From: Lysobacterales bacterium 66-474
GTDB lineage: Bacteria; Pseudomonadota; Gammaproteobacteria; Xanthomonadales; Rhodanobacteraceae
Assembly: GCA_001899805.1 (NCBI GenBank)
Contig: MKWP01000016.1
Span: 1 to 64,000 of the forward strand
Direction of reading: 5' to 3'
Length of the DNA stretch: 64,000 nucleotides
Shown here: piece by piece, positions 44,980 through 53,746 of the stretch
Position numbering within the stretch: position 1 is the first letter of the stretch
How the letters are laid out: every line of letters starts with the position of its first letter
Position numbers and translations under genes: made by a program
The notes under the pieces: model-generated
What the model saw: the letters and a program-made list of their open reading frames with translations, nothing else
Told to the model about the DNA's origin: nothing
Databases searched by the model: none

Positions 44980-45120
44980 GAACCACTGAATAACCTGCTG
45001 CGCTCGGCAGCTTGCGTGCCGGCGGTGCTCGCAATGCTCACGTACTGACGTGTACGTTCCGCTTGCTGCGCTCCGGCGACTCACAATCTGCCTTCGCTCG
45101 CGACGGTTATTCAGCGGTTC
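44980..45120. repeat. 141-bp element with 16-bp terminal inverted repeats
   Basis: Left end GAACCACTGAATAACC (44980-44995); right end GGTTATTCAGCGGTTC (45105-45120); 15 of 16 bp match. The interior is an imperfect palindrome with ACGTACTGACGTGTACGT at the centre. It starts one base after the stop of the ankyrin gene and lies between convergent genes. It is MITE-like or a large intergenic palindrome, and may also end transcription. Confidence 0.7.
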
Positions 45121-45165
45121 CTTGACGTCGTTTCCCGAAAAAGCGCGCATTCACCACGTCTCTCG

Positions 45166-46986
45166 CTACTTGGGGGACGACACACTCGACGTTTCTTCCG
45201 GCCGCGCCGCGCTGTCGGCTTCCAGCAGTCCCTGCAATTCCGTGTACGCCTCGCGCGTGGTCTGGCGCAGGGCCACGTCGTCGTCGTAGACGAGGTGCTG
45301 GTCGCGCAGCAATTTCTCGTCGTGCTCGCGGAACAATTCCACCACGGCGTTCGCCTGTTCCGCGCCCATGCCCAGCGCGGCCAGGGTCAGGCGCGCCATC
45401 TTCAGGCTGGAATAGAACGTCTCGCGCACCACGTCGTCGGGATCGGAAGTCAGGTCCATCAACCGGAACGCGTGCTGGCGGTTGCGCGCGCGCGCGATGA
45501 TCTTGAGGTGCGGGAACATCCGCCGCACCAGCCGCGCGGTGCGCACGTTGGCCGCCGGGTCGTCCGTCGCCAGCACGAACACGTCGGCCTTGCCGGCGCC
45601 GGCCGCGCGCAGGATTTCCGCGCGCGAAGGATCGCCGAAGAAGATGTCGGTGCCGGCGAAGCGCCGCGACTGGTCCACCTGCTCGATCGAGTTCTCCAGC
45701 GCCACGAACGGGATGCCACGCGCGCGCAACAGGCGTCCCACGATCTGGCCGACCCGCCCGAAGCCCGCGATGATCACGCGCGGCGAACCCGCCTCGATGC
45801 GGTCGAACTCGCGCTCGGGCTTGCGCGATTCCGGCAGCCGCGCCGCGGCCAGCACCAGCAGCGGCACCGCGGCCATCCCCAGCGTGACCACCAGCACCAG
45901 CAACTGGTGTTGCGTGCGCGTCAACAGATCGTGTTCGGTCGCCAGCTTGAACACCACGAACGCGAATTCGCCGCCGCCGGCCAGCAGCGCCGCGAGCTTG
46001 ATGGCATCCGTGCCTTGCATGCGCGGACTCAGGCGCCCGACCGCGGCCAGCACCGGCGCCTTGCAGGCCAGCAGCAACACCACCAGGCCGACCACGATCC
46101 ACGGATGCAGCGCCAGCAACTTCAGGTTCACACCCATCCCGACCGTGATGAAGAACAGGCCGAGCAGCAGGCCCTCGAACGGTGCGATGTTGGACTCGAG
46201 TTCGTGGCGATACTCCGAATCGGCCAGCAGGACGCCGGCCAGGAACGTGCCCAGCGCCATCGAGATGCCGGCCACCTGCATCAGCCACGCGGTGCCGATC
46301 ACCACCAGCAGCGCGGTCGCGGTCGACACCTCGATCAACTGCGTCCTGGCGACCGCGCGGAACAGCGGCCGCAGCGCGTAGCGTCCGCCCACCACCACCA
46401 CCGCGATCACGCCCGCGACGCGCAACGACGACAGCCACAACGACTGCGTGGCATGTGGCGCGCCATGCTCGGCCAGCAGCGGGATCGCCGCGATCAGCGG
46501 GATCGCCACCAGGTCCTGGAACAGCAGGATCGCGAACGCCTGCCGCCCGTACGCGCTCTGCAGTTCGCGCCGCTCGGCCAGGATCTGCAGGCCGAACGCG
46601 GTCGAAGAAAACGCCAGGCCCAATCCCACCACCGCGGCGGGCACCGGCTCCAGGTGAAAGCCGAACGCCGCGATCAACCCGATCACCAGCGCGGAACCGA
46701 ACACCTGGGCCGCGCCCGCGCCGAACACCTGCCGCCGCATCACCCACAGGCGCTGCGGCGAGAGCTCCAGGCCGATCACGAACAACAGCAGCGCGACGCC
46801 GAATTCGGAAATGCCGGCAATCGCGTCGGGGTTGTGCACCCACTGCAGGCCGTACGGCCCGATCACCACGCCCGCCGCGAGATAGCCCAGCACCGAACCG
46901 AGCTTCAGCTTGCGCGCCAGCGGCACCGCGATCACCACCGCGACCAGGAACACCAGCACCGACGGCAGCCAGGAATGCCCTTGCAC
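45166..46986 (-). CDS. KefB/KefC-like cation:proton antiporter (CPA2 family) with RCK domain
   Basis: 606 residues. Twelve or so TM helices up to about residue 390 with GLELSPQRLW, GLAFSSTAFG and LLLGLFFITVGMG, then a cytosolic TrkA-N domain from about 405 with the nucleotide-binding IAGFGRVGQIVG and the partner Asp in GDPSRAEIL. KefB/C proteins release K+ upon binding of glutathione adducts. No KefF/KefG partner is adjacent. A C-terminal charged tail may be regulatory. Convergent with the ankyrin gene. Confidence 0.92.
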   Translation of the reverse strand: MQGHSWLPSVLVFLVAVVIAVPLARKLKLGSVLGYLAAGVVIGPYGLQWVHNPDAIAGISEFGVALLLFVIGLELSPQRLWVMRRQVFGAGAAQVFGSALVIGLIAAFGFHLEPVPAAVVGLGLAFSSTAFGLQILAERRELQSAYGRQAFAILLFQDLVAIPLIAAIPLLAEHGAPHATQSLWLSSLRVAGVIAVVVVGGRYALRPLFRAVARTQLIEVSTATALLVVIGTAWLMQVAGISMALGTFLAGVLLADSEYRHELESNIAPFEGLLLGLFFITVGMGVNLKLLALHPWIVVGLVVLLLACKAPVLAAVGRLSPRMQGTDAIKLAALLAGGGEFAFVVFKLATEHDLLTRTQHQLLVLVVTLGMAAVPLLVLAAARLPESRKPEREFDRIEAGSPRVIIAGFGRVGQIVGRLLRARGIPFVALENSIEQVDQSRRFAGTDIFFGDPSRAEILRAAGAGKADVFVLATDDPAANVRTARLVRRMFPHLKIIARARNRQHAFRLMDLTSDPDDVVRETFYSSLKMARLTLAALGMGAEQANAVVELFREHDEKLLRDQHLVYDDDVALRQTTREAYTELQGLLEADSAARPEETSSVSSPK

Positions 46987-47109
46987 GAAACCACCCTTGA
47001 TACGACAGGCGCCGATTATGGCAGGCCGTTCGCGACAGGCGCAGGCACGCGCGCACCCATCGGTGCCGCAACGGCCGCGCCGGCAAACAACGGAAGCCTC
47101 GGGCGGCGG

Positions 47110-50100
47110 CTAATCGGCCTTGCGCCCGCGCATCGCCAGCGCGTACAACGCCGGCATCACCACCAACACCAGCGGCACCGCGACCAGCATGCCGGCGATG
47201 ATCGCGATCGCGAGCGGCTGCTGCATCTCGGCGCCGCGTCCGAACGCCAACGCCAGCGGCAACAGGGTCAGGATCGCCGCGATGGTGGACATCAGGATCG
47301 CGCGCATGCGGTTGTGGCCGGCCGCAAGCAGGGCTTCGCGCAAACCCGGTTCCTGTCCGTCGCGGGCCGCCTGGTCCTGGATCTCGGCCAGCTCGGAGAA
47401 ATAGAAGATCGAAAGCTCGGTGACGATGCCCACGATCATGGTCATGCCCATCATCGAGGAAATGTCGAGCTGGGTCCCGGTGACCCACAGCCCGACGAAC
47501 ACGCCGCAGATCGCCAGCAGCGGCTGCACCAGCACCACGATCGCCGCGCGGAAACTTTCGTACAGGAACAGCAGCAGGGTGAACACCAGCGCGATCGCGG
47601 TGAGGAGCACGATGGTGAGTCCGCGGAACGCGATCTGCTGCTGGCGGTACAGGCCGCCCAGTTCGTAATACATGCCGGGCGGCAGTTCGCCGCGCGTCGC
47701 GAGCATCTGCTTGACGTCGCGCATGGTCGAGCCGAGGTCGCGCCCGCTGATGCGCGCGGTGACCGCCAGCATGCGCTTCAGGTTTTCGTGGTCGATTTCC
47801 GGCTGGCCGCGTTGCGGCTGCAAGGTCGCGACGCGCGACAGCGGATACACATGGCCCTGGCCGTCGCTGATCGGCAGCGCCTCGAGTTGTTCGATCTCGG
47901 CACGGTCGTCCGGCGGCACCCACACCCGCACGCCGACCATCTTCGGGCCTTCGGGCAATTCGGCGGCGACCGTTCCGGCCATGGCCGCGGCCACCTGATC
48001 CGCGACGTTCCGCGGATCGAGTCCCAGCAGCGCCGCCCTGGCCGGATCGACTTCGACCTCGAGTGCGTCGCCGGCCGGGTTGATGCCGTTCAAGACGCCG
48101 ACCACGCCCGGAATCTTCGCGAGTTGCGCGGACACCTTCAGGGCGGTGTCGTCGAGTTGCGCCACGTCGTCCGAATACAACTTCACCTCGATCGGCTGCG
48201 GCACCTCGGTGAGGTCGCCGATCACGTCTTCCATCAACTGCGCGAGGTCGATGTCGAGGCCCGGCACTTTCGCCTCGACCTGTTCGCGGACGTTCGTCAT
48301 GATCTCCTCGATGGGCGGCCGCGATCCCGATTTCAGGCGCACGAAAAAGTCGCCGGTGTTGGCTTCGGTGAGCCCGCCGCCGAGTTGCAGGCCGGTGCGC
48401 CGCGACCAGGTATCGACATACGGATTGGCTGCGAGGATCGCGCCGATCTTCTGCAACAGCCGGTTGGTTTCGTCGAGCGAAGTGCCGGGCGGCGCGATGT
48501 AGTCGATCACGAAGCCGCCTTCGTCCATCTTCGGCATGAAGCCGGTGCCGACCGACTTGTACGCGAACGCGCCGGCCAGCACCAGCGGGATCAGCCCGAT
48601 CAACAGCAGCGCGGGCCATTCCAGCACGCGCAGCAGCACGCTCTCGTAGAAAGCCGTGAAGCGCTGCCACAGGCGCGTGGGCGCGTGTTCCTGCGCGTGG
48701 CGTTCGTCGATCAGGCGCTCGGCCAGCAGCGGCACTGCGATGAAGGTGAGCAGGTACGAGATCACCAATGCGCTCGCCATCGTCAGCGACAGCGCCTTGA
48801 AGAACGCGCCGGTCACGCCGGTCAGGAACGCCAGCGGCAGGAAGATCACGATGGTCGCGAGCGACGATCCGGTCTGCGGACGCGCGAATTCGCGCGCAGC
48901 GTGGACGATGCGCGCACGCACGTCGCCGCTGGTGTCGCGCAGCCGCCGCATGATGTGCTCCAGCATCACCACGACGTCGTCGATCAGCAGCCCGACCGCC
49001 GCGGCCATGCCGCCCAGCGTCATCATGTTGAAGCTCATGTGCAGCAGCTGCAGCAACAGCACGGTGATCGCGAGCGTGGCCGGCACCACCAGCAGCGCGA
49101 TCAGGATCACCCGCGTGTTGCGCAGGAACACGAACAGCACGAGGGCGGCGAGACCGATGCCGATCAGGATCGCGTCGCGCACGCTGCCGGCGGCGCCACG
49201 GACCAGTTGGGTCTGGTCGTACCAGGCGGCGATCTTCACGCCCCCGGGCATCTGCGGCGCGTATTCGGCGAGGCGCGCCTTCACCGCGTCGACCATCTGG
49301 ATGCTGTTGGCCGCGGGCTGCTGGAACACCTGCACCAGCACCGCCGGCTTGCCGTCGGCCGTCACCCGCACCCACTGCGGCACGGTGCTTCGCGCGACCG
49401 TCGCGACGTCGCCGACGCGCACCACGCCGCGCGGGCCCGCGCGCACCACCACGTCGCCGAGCGCCTGCACGCTGGCCGGCTGGTTGTTGGCCAGCAACAG
49501 GAACAACTTGTAATGATCGGCAAGGCGTCCCAGCGCTTCGATGTCGGCGGCGCTGGAGACCGCGCGCGTCACCTCGGCGAGGGTCAGGCCCTGCGCGCGC
49601 AGCCTGGCGGGATCGACGTCGACATGGAACTCGCTGACCTCGCCGCCCTGCACGTCGACACGCGCGACGCCGGCCACGCCCGAGATCAGCGGGCGCAACT
49701 GGTATTGCGCGAGGTCGTACAGCTGCGTCGGCGACAGGGTGTCCGAGCGCAGGCTGTAGGCCAGCACGGGATCGACGCCGGACGGGTCCATCCGCTCCGA
49801 ATGGATGCGGGTGCCGGCCGGCAGGTCGGGCAACACCTGGCTGACCGCGGCGTTGACGTCGAGGAAAGCGCGGCCCATGTCCGCGCCCCAGTCGAAGGTG
49901 ACGTCGACCTCCGCGCTGCCGCGGCTGGTGGTGGAGCGCACGTCGCGCACGCCGCGCACGCGCCGGATCGCTTCTTCGATCGGCGTCGTGACCGCGACCA
50001 CCATCTGGCCGGCGGGACGATCGCCGGCGTCGATGCTCACGCGCACGCGCGGGAATGACACGTCGGGGAACAGCGCAACCGGCAGGTTGAAGACCGACGC

Positions 50101-50178
50101 CAGCCCGCCCAGCGCGAGGATCAGGATCAGGAACAACAGTGAACGGCGGTGTGCCTGGAACCACGCCACCACGTTCAT
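47110..50178 (-). CDS. RND-family efflux permease
   Basis: 1022 residues, twelve TM helices and two large periplasmic loops, normal length. Motifs: NLPVALFPDVSFPRV, GLLIDDVVVMLEHIMRR (TM4 Asp pair), GTGFMPKMDEGGFVIDYIAP in the second half, and RPPIEEIMTNVR. The proton-relay Asp pair in TM4 is present. It resembles the heavy-metal/CusA-like branch in GFMPKMDEGG but lacks the CusA Met ligands I would expect, so a multidrug or solvent substrate is as likely. It is last of three genes transcribed TolC-like, adaptor, permease. Confidence 0.92.
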   Translation of the reverse strand: MNVVAWFQAHRRSLLFLILILALGGLASVFNLPVALFPDVSFPRVRVSIDAGDRPAGQMVVAVTTPIEEAIRRVRGVRDVRSTTSRGSAEVDVTFDWGADMGRAFLDVNAAVSQVLPDLPAGTRIHSERMDPSGVDPVLAYSLRSDTLSPTQLYDLAQYQLRPLISGVAGVARVDVQGGEVSEFHVDVDPARLRAQGLTLAEVTRAVSSAADIEALGRLADHYKLFLLLANNQPASVQALGDVVVRAGPRGVVRVGDVATVARSTVPQWVRVTADGKPAVLVQVFQQPAANSIQMVDAVKARLAEYAPQMPGGVKIAAWYDQTQLVRGAAGSVRDAILIGIGLAALVLFVFLRNTRVILIALLVVPATLAITVLLLQLLHMSFNMMTLGGMAAAVGLLIDDVVVMLEHIMRRLRDTSGDVRARIVHAAREFARPQTGSSLATIVIFLPLAFLTGVTGAFFKALSLTMASALVISYLLTFIAVPLLAERLIDERHAQEHAPTRLWQRFTAFYESVLLRVLEWPALLLIGLIPLVLAGAFAYKSVGTGFMPKMDEGGFVIDYIAPPGTSLDETNRLLQKIGAILAANPYVDTWSRRTGLQLGGGLTEANTGDFFVRLKSGSRPPIEEIMTNVREQVEAKVPGLDIDLAQLMEDVIGDLTEVPQPIEVKLYSDDVAQLDDTALKVSAQLAKIPGVVGVLNGINPAGDALEVEVDPARAALLGLDPRNVADQVAAAMAGTVAAELPEGPKMVGVRVWVPPDDRAEIEQLEALPISDGQGHVYPLSRVATLQPQRGQPEIDHENLKRMLAVTARISGRDLGSTMRDVKQMLATRGELPPGMYYELGGLYRQQQIAFRGLTIVLLTAIALVFTLLLFLYESFRAAIVVLVQPLLAICGVFVGLWVTGTQLDISSMMGMTMIVGIVTELSIFYFSELAEIQDQAARDGQEPGLREALLAAGHNRMRAILMSTIAAILTLLPLALAFGRGAEMQQPLAIAIIAGMLVAVPLVLVVMPALYALAMRGRKAD

Positions 50179-50213
50179 TTGGATAAACCTGTCGCGCGCA
50201 GCGCGACGATCAC

Positions 50214-50253
50214 TCCCCCTCTCCCGTTTACGGGAGAGCGCAAGGGGTGAGGG
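50214..50253. repeat. Palindromic repeat (CCCTCTCCC...GGGTGAGGG family)
   Basis: CCCCCTCTCCCGTTTACGGG with a following AGAGCG...GGGGTGAGGGG. It lies between the RND permease and adaptor genes. Related units occur at 55391-55425 and 55483-55527. It is a likely RNA hairpin between co-transcribed genes. Confidence 0.75.
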
Positions 50254-50275
50254 GCGGTGGGCGTAGTGATTGCGA

Positions 50276-51358
50276 TCATGGATGATCGCTCGCCGTCTTC
50301 ACCGGATCGCCGTCCGAAACTTCGTAGCTGCCCAGCGTGATCACCGGTGCGTGCGGGTCGAGCGCGCCTTCGACGCCGATCGGGCTGCCGTCCGATGCCA
50401 GCACCTTCACATCCACGCGCTTGGCCCTGCCGCGTTCGACCTGGTAAACGAAATCGCCCTGGGCATCGTTCTGCAGGGCATTGCGCGGAACGGACCAGGC
50501 GGTGAAGTCCGAGGTATCGATGGTGGCGGACAACGCGGTCCCCGCGGCGAGTTGGACGGGCTTGTCCGGCGTCGCGACGAGGTCGACCAGATGGGTTTGC
50601 GGATTCACCGCGTCGCCGACCATCGCGACGGTGCCGCGCAAGGGCGGGACGTCGCGCGGGGCGTACACCGGCCTGATCGCGACCGGCATCCCAACACGGA
50701 TGGCGGATGCCGCTTGCGGGTCGACGCCGAGCTGGGCAGCCAGCGCGGACGCGGGCGTGAACTGGACCAGCGTGGTGCCCGCCGCGACGCGTTGGCCGCG
50801 CTGCACCTCCAGCGCGGTCACCACGCCGTCGGCAGGAGCAGTCAACGCGACAACGGCTTGCGCGCCACCGAGCCTGGCTTGCGCATCCAGCGCGGCGCGT
50901 GCGTCGGAGAGCGTCTTGCGCGCCGCGTCCAGTTGCGCGTTGGTGGCGAGTTTCGCGGCGTGCATCCCCTCGGTACGCGCAAAGTCGGCCTGCGCGACGC
51001 GCAACGCGCTTTGCGCCTGCAGGTAGGCGCTGCGGGTCGCGGGGTCGGTGGCAAGTTTCAGCAGCGTGGTGCCGCGCTGCACGCGCCGGCCCGCGATGAT
51101 TTCGGTCGCGACGACCTCGCCTGCTTGCGGAAGGCTGAGCGACAACGCATGGCGGCTGTCGGCGGCGAGTTGCCCGAATGCGGCGACGTGCGCATGGAAG
51201 GTCTGCCGCACCGGCATCGCGGTGCCGACTTCGACGGCGGGTTGCGCTTCGTCGTTTGGCTTGCCTGTTGAGCAAGCGCCCAAGAGTAGAAGCAGTCCGC
51301 AAAGAAACGCGAGGGGACGCAAAGAAGAGCAAAAGACGGGAAGGCACTTTCCTTTCAT
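50276..51358 (-). CDS. RND efflux periplasmic adaptor (membrane fusion protein)
   Basis: 360 residues. Lipoprotein signal (LAFLCGLLLLLGACSTG), then lipoyl-like halves (LPQAGEVVATEIIAGRRVQR; LTAPADGVVTALEVQRGQRV) around a short helical hairpin, a beta-barrel, and a membrane-proximal domain. It links the RND permease with the TolC-like channel. The ATG at 51358 overlaps the stop of the TolC-like gene (ATGA). Its first 20 codons (MKGKCLPVFCSSLRPLAFLC) are encoded by one arm of an inverted repeat element. Confidence 0.92.
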   Translation of the reverse strand: MKGKCLPVFCSSLRPLAFLCGLLLLLGACSTGKPNDEAQPAVEVGTAMPVRQTFHAHVAAFGQLAADSRHALSLSLPQAGEVVATEIIAGRRVQRGTTLLKLATDPATRSAYLQAQSALRVAQADFARTEGMHAAKLATNAQLDAARKTLSDARAALDAQARLGGAQAVVALTAPADGVVTALEVQRGQRVAAGTTLVQFTPASALAAQLGVDPQAASAIRVGMPVAIRPVYAPRDVPPLRGTVAMVGDAVNPQTHLVDLVATPDKPVQLAAGTALSATIDTSDFTAWSVPRNALQNDAQGDFVYQVERGRAKRVDVKVLASDGSPIGVEGALDPHAPVITLGSYEVSDGDPVKTASDHP

Positions 51359-51395
51359 CGACTTTCCTTCGCGTTTTTCGCGTCCTTCGCGAACG
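51298..51395. repeat. Inverted repeat supplying the junction of the TolC-like and adaptor genes
   Basis: Arms GCAAAGAAACGCGAGGGGAC (51298 on) and CTTCGCGTTTTTCGCGTCCT (51367 on) are imperfect inverted copies of a CGCGAAG-type dispersed repeat. Read on the minus strand, one arm encodes the end of the TolC-like protein and the other the start of the adaptor. Confidence 0.7.
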
Positions 51396-52770
51396 AATGC
51401 TTTTGATCATTCCCGGCAAGTGCCGCATCCGGCCAGTTGCCCACCAATGCATCCAGCGCGATCGCCGCTTCGTGGGTGTTCGCGTCCAGTGCCAGCAGGG
51501 CCGTGTCGGCGGCGAGTGAATTGGCGCGGATCGCGAGGTAGGTCGGCCAGTCGAGCCGGCCGGCGCTGTAGTTGGTTTCGGCGGCAGCACGCGCCGCGGC
51601 CAGTTGCGCGGCGTGCGCCGTCAACGCCGCGCGCTGCCCGCGATCGCTCGCGAGATCGGCGGCGAGGCGCTGGATGTCGTTGCGGTCGGTCAGCAGGCGC
51701 GCCGAGTATTCATCGTGGAGCTGCTGCCGGGTTGCGCGCTCGATCGCGATGTTGCCGCGGTTGCCGTCGAACAGCGGCAATGACAGACCGATCGAGAAAC
51801 CCGCGCTGGAGATGTTGCTGTTGTCGCGCGCCTTCACGAAGCCAACCGTGATCGCCGGGAACTGCGCCAGGATCGCGGCGCGCAGCTTTTGCTGTTGCGA
51901 CGCGTAGCCGGCCTGCAGCGCCAGCAGGTCAGGGCGGCGCTTGGGCATGTCCTGCAGCGCAAGCAAGACTTCCGCCGGGTCCGGATCGACCGTGAACGGC
52001 GCGCCGGCCAGGTGCAGCGGCACCGACGCGTCGAGGCCCAGCAAATCGTGCAGATCCTGTTCGGCCTGGTGCAGCTGCCGTTGCGCGTCGCCGAGCTGGT
52101 TGCCGACGTCGGATGCCGCGTTCAAGCCCGCGCTGGCGGAATCGTAGGTCAGATCGCCCGAATGCAGGGCGCGCGCGATCGCGGCCTGCATCGGCGCCAA
52201 CGCCAGGTGCTCGTCCTGCAGGCGTGCGACGAGCTTGCGCAAATAGAGCACGCGATCGAACAACGTGCGTGCCTGCGCGATCGTTTGCCATTCGCTCCAC
52301 AACAGGTTGAGGTCGACCTCGCGCGCACCCGCGCGCGCCGACTTCACGCGCGCGGAACGCGTGACCAGGTTGCCGAGATCGAACGCGAGGTTCGCCGTGA
52401 AGGCCGAAGTGGTGCCGGCCGGGTAACTCCCGACCGGCCGGTCGTGTTCGTAGCTCACGGACGGATCGGGCAACAGGCCCGCGGCGTACGCCTGCGCGTT
52501 CGCGACGCCGGTCTTGTCGCGCTCGACCCTGAGCTGCGGGCTGTTGGCGACGGCCAGCATCGCGACTTCGGTGGCATCGAGGCCGTTGGACGGATCGAAC
52601 CGGTACGCACGCAGCTCGGGCGTCGGCAGCGACGTCGCCGGCACCGTGATGTCCGCGACGCGCGACGGGCCGCGACCGTTGTCGAGCGGCAGCGCGTGGT
52701 AGGTCGCGCAACCGCCGAGGGCGGTGGCGATCGTGGACACGACCACGCATGCGAAAACCTTGGTGCGCAT
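51355..52770 (-). CDS. TolC-family outer-membrane efflux protein
   Basis: 471 residues from the ATG at 52770. Lipoprotein-like signal with ALGGCATYH. Two OEP domain copies of long helices and strands (VAMLAVANSPQLRVERDKTG; LPDPSVSYEHDRP; GFSIGLSLPLFDGNRGNIAI). It forms the outer-membrane channel for the RND pump. The last dozen residues (HSFAKDAKNAKESR) come from a dispersed repeat. First gene of the efflux operon. Confidence 0.92.
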   Translation of the reverse strand: MRTKVFACVVVSTIATALGGCATYHALPLDNGRGPSRVADITVPATSLPTPELRAYRFDPSNGLDATEVAMLAVANSPQLRVERDKTGVANAQAYAAGLLPDPSVSYEHDRPVGSYPAGTTSAFTANLAFDLGNLVTRSARVKSARAGAREVDLNLLWSEWQTIAQARTLFDRVLYLRKLVARLQDEHLALAPMQAAIARALHSGDLTYDSASAGLNAASDVGNQLGDAQRQLHQAEQDLHDLLGLDASVPLHLAGAPFTVDPDPAEVLLALQDMPKRRPDLLALQAGYASQQQKLRAAILAQFPAITVGFVKARDNSNISSAGFSIGLSLPLFDGNRGNIAIERATRQQLHDEYSARLLTDRNDIQRLAADLASDRGQRAALTAHAAQLAAARAAAETNYSAGRLDWPTYLAIRANSLAADTALLALDANTHEAAIALDALVGNWPDAALAGNDQKHSFAKDAKNAKESR

Positions 52771-52844
52771 GGTTCGGAAGTGTGGCGGCGCACGCTTAAG
52801 CACCGCTTAGCGGTCCCGGTGCGGACGCCGCCGATGTGCCTTGT

Positions 52845-52860
52845 GTCAAGCATGCTTGAC
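52845..52860. promoter_or_regulatory. Operator 1: GTCAAG-N4-CTTGAC
   Basis: GTCAAGCATGCTTGAC is a perfect 16-bp palindrome. Its right half overlaps the -35 element TTGACA. A second copy lies 46 bp downstream. It is probably bound by the XRE regulator encoded at 53543-53746. Confidence 0.7.
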
Positions 52861-52884
52861 AAGACGAAAGCCGCTCGATACAGT
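52856..52884 (+). promoter_or_regulatory. Sigma-70 promoter of the XRE operon
   Basis: TTGACA (52856-52861), a 17-bp spacer, TACAGT (52879-52884). The -35 matches consensus perfectly and is embedded in operator 1; the expected start point at about 52891 coincides with operator 2. Confidence 0.65.
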
Positions 52885-52890
52885 CGCGTT

Positions 52891-52906
52891 GTCAAGTTTG
52901 CTTGAC
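52891..52906. promoter_or_regulatory. Operator 2: GTCAAG-N4-CTTGAC
   Basis: GTCAAGTTTGCTTGAC, the same 6-bp arms as operator 1 with a different spacer. It covers the predicted transcription start, so binding would block initiation. Confidence 0.7.
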
Positions 52907-52941
52907 ATGGTGAACGTATGCACGCGCGGGGAACCACGACG

Positions 52942-53532
52942 ATGGGACGAATGGACGAATGGGCGGTCTGGCAGCGCTGGGGTGCCTGGCTGCTCGGCTG
53001 CGTGTTTTATGTCGGCGCAGTCTGGATGTTGCTGGCGACCGAAAACGTGGCGATGCGGATCATCGCGCTGGTCGGCATGTGCGCGGGGTTGTGGGTGCTC
53101 ACGTACTCGTCGAAGGCGGTCCTCAACGAGCGGGTGCGCAATATCGACCGTTGGCAACTGAAGATCATCCTGCCGGCGTTCCTGGTGTACATGCTGGTGG
53201 TGTTGTACGTGATGCCGCTCGCCGACCATCTCACCATGCCATGGCTGAAGGCCATCGTGGTGCTGTCGCCGATGCTGCCGGTGCTGTTCATCGCGTGGGC
53301 GGTGGCCCGCTACGTCAATCGATGCGACGAGATGGAGCGCCGCCAACACCTCGAGGCCGCGGGCATCGCCGTGATCGTCGTGAGCATGGTCTGCATGGCG
53401 CTGGGCCTGCTGGCGGCCGTGAAGCTCATCGCCGTGGATGGCGCGCTGGTGCTGTTGATGGTGCTGCCGGCACTGTGTTTGGTGTACGGGTTGGCCTGCA
53501 CCTGGTCGAAGTGGCGGAACCGTGCTCGATGA
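52942..53532 (+). CDS. Multi-helix membrane protein of unknown function, first gene of the XRE operon
   Basis: About 196 residues from the ATG at 52942 (GGGGA ribosome site); an ATG at 52918 adds eight residues. Six TM helices in pairs (WLLGCVFYVGAVWMLL, IIALVGMCAGLWVLTYSSKA, IILPAFLVYMLVVLYVMPLA, AIVVLSPMLPVLFIAWAVAR and two more). A charged CDEMERRQHLEAAG loop follows helix four. No named family is recognised; comparable membrane proteins are often paired with small XRE regulators, where they may sense envelope state. The XRE gene starts 10 nt after its stop. Confidence 0.75.
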   Translation: MGRMDEWAVWQRWGAWLLGCVFYVGAVWMLLATENVAMRIIALVGMCAGLWVLTYSSKAVLNERVRNIDRWQLKIILPAFLVYMLVVLYVMPLADHLTMPWLKAIVVLSPMLPVLFIAWAVARYVNRCDEMERRQHLEAAGIAVIVVSMVCMALGLLAAVKLIAVDGALVLLMVLPALCLVYGLACTWSKWRNRAR

Positions 53533-53542
53533 AGGCACGTCC

Positions 53543-53746
53543 TTGAAAAACCGCGTGCGCGAATTGCGCGAAGCCCACGGCTGGTCGCAGGGCGCGCTGG
53601 CCGAACAACTGGACGTGTCGCGGCAAACCATCAACGCGATCGAAACCGGCAGGTACGACCCCAGCCTGCCGCTGGCGTTCAAGCTGGCGCGCCTGTTCAA
53701 GCAACGCATCGAATCGATGTTCGAACCGGATGAGGGACGCCAATGA
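53543..53746 (+). CDS. XRE-family (Cro/CI) transcriptional regulator
   Basis: 67 residues. A single helix-turn-helix (WSQGALAEQLDVSRQTINAI) with the hallmark ending GRYDPSLPLAFKLARLF and IESMFEPDE. The TTG at 53543 is chosen: it has a GAAGG ribosome site and yields the family start MKNRVRELREAHGW; a GTG at 53522 is the alternative. Such proteins often repress their own operon. The two palindromes upstream of the operon are the likely targets. The next gene starts within its stop (ATGA). Confidence 0.92.
   Translation: MKNRVRELREAHGWSQGALAEQLDVSRQTINAIETGRYDPSLPLAFKLARLFKQRIESMFEPDEGRQ

Noticed and set aside
45107-50164. Very long minus-strand frame across the antiporter and RND genes
   Set aside because: It is a shifted frame on the same strand as two well-supported genes, rich in Arg/Gly/Pro, with no recognisable domain.
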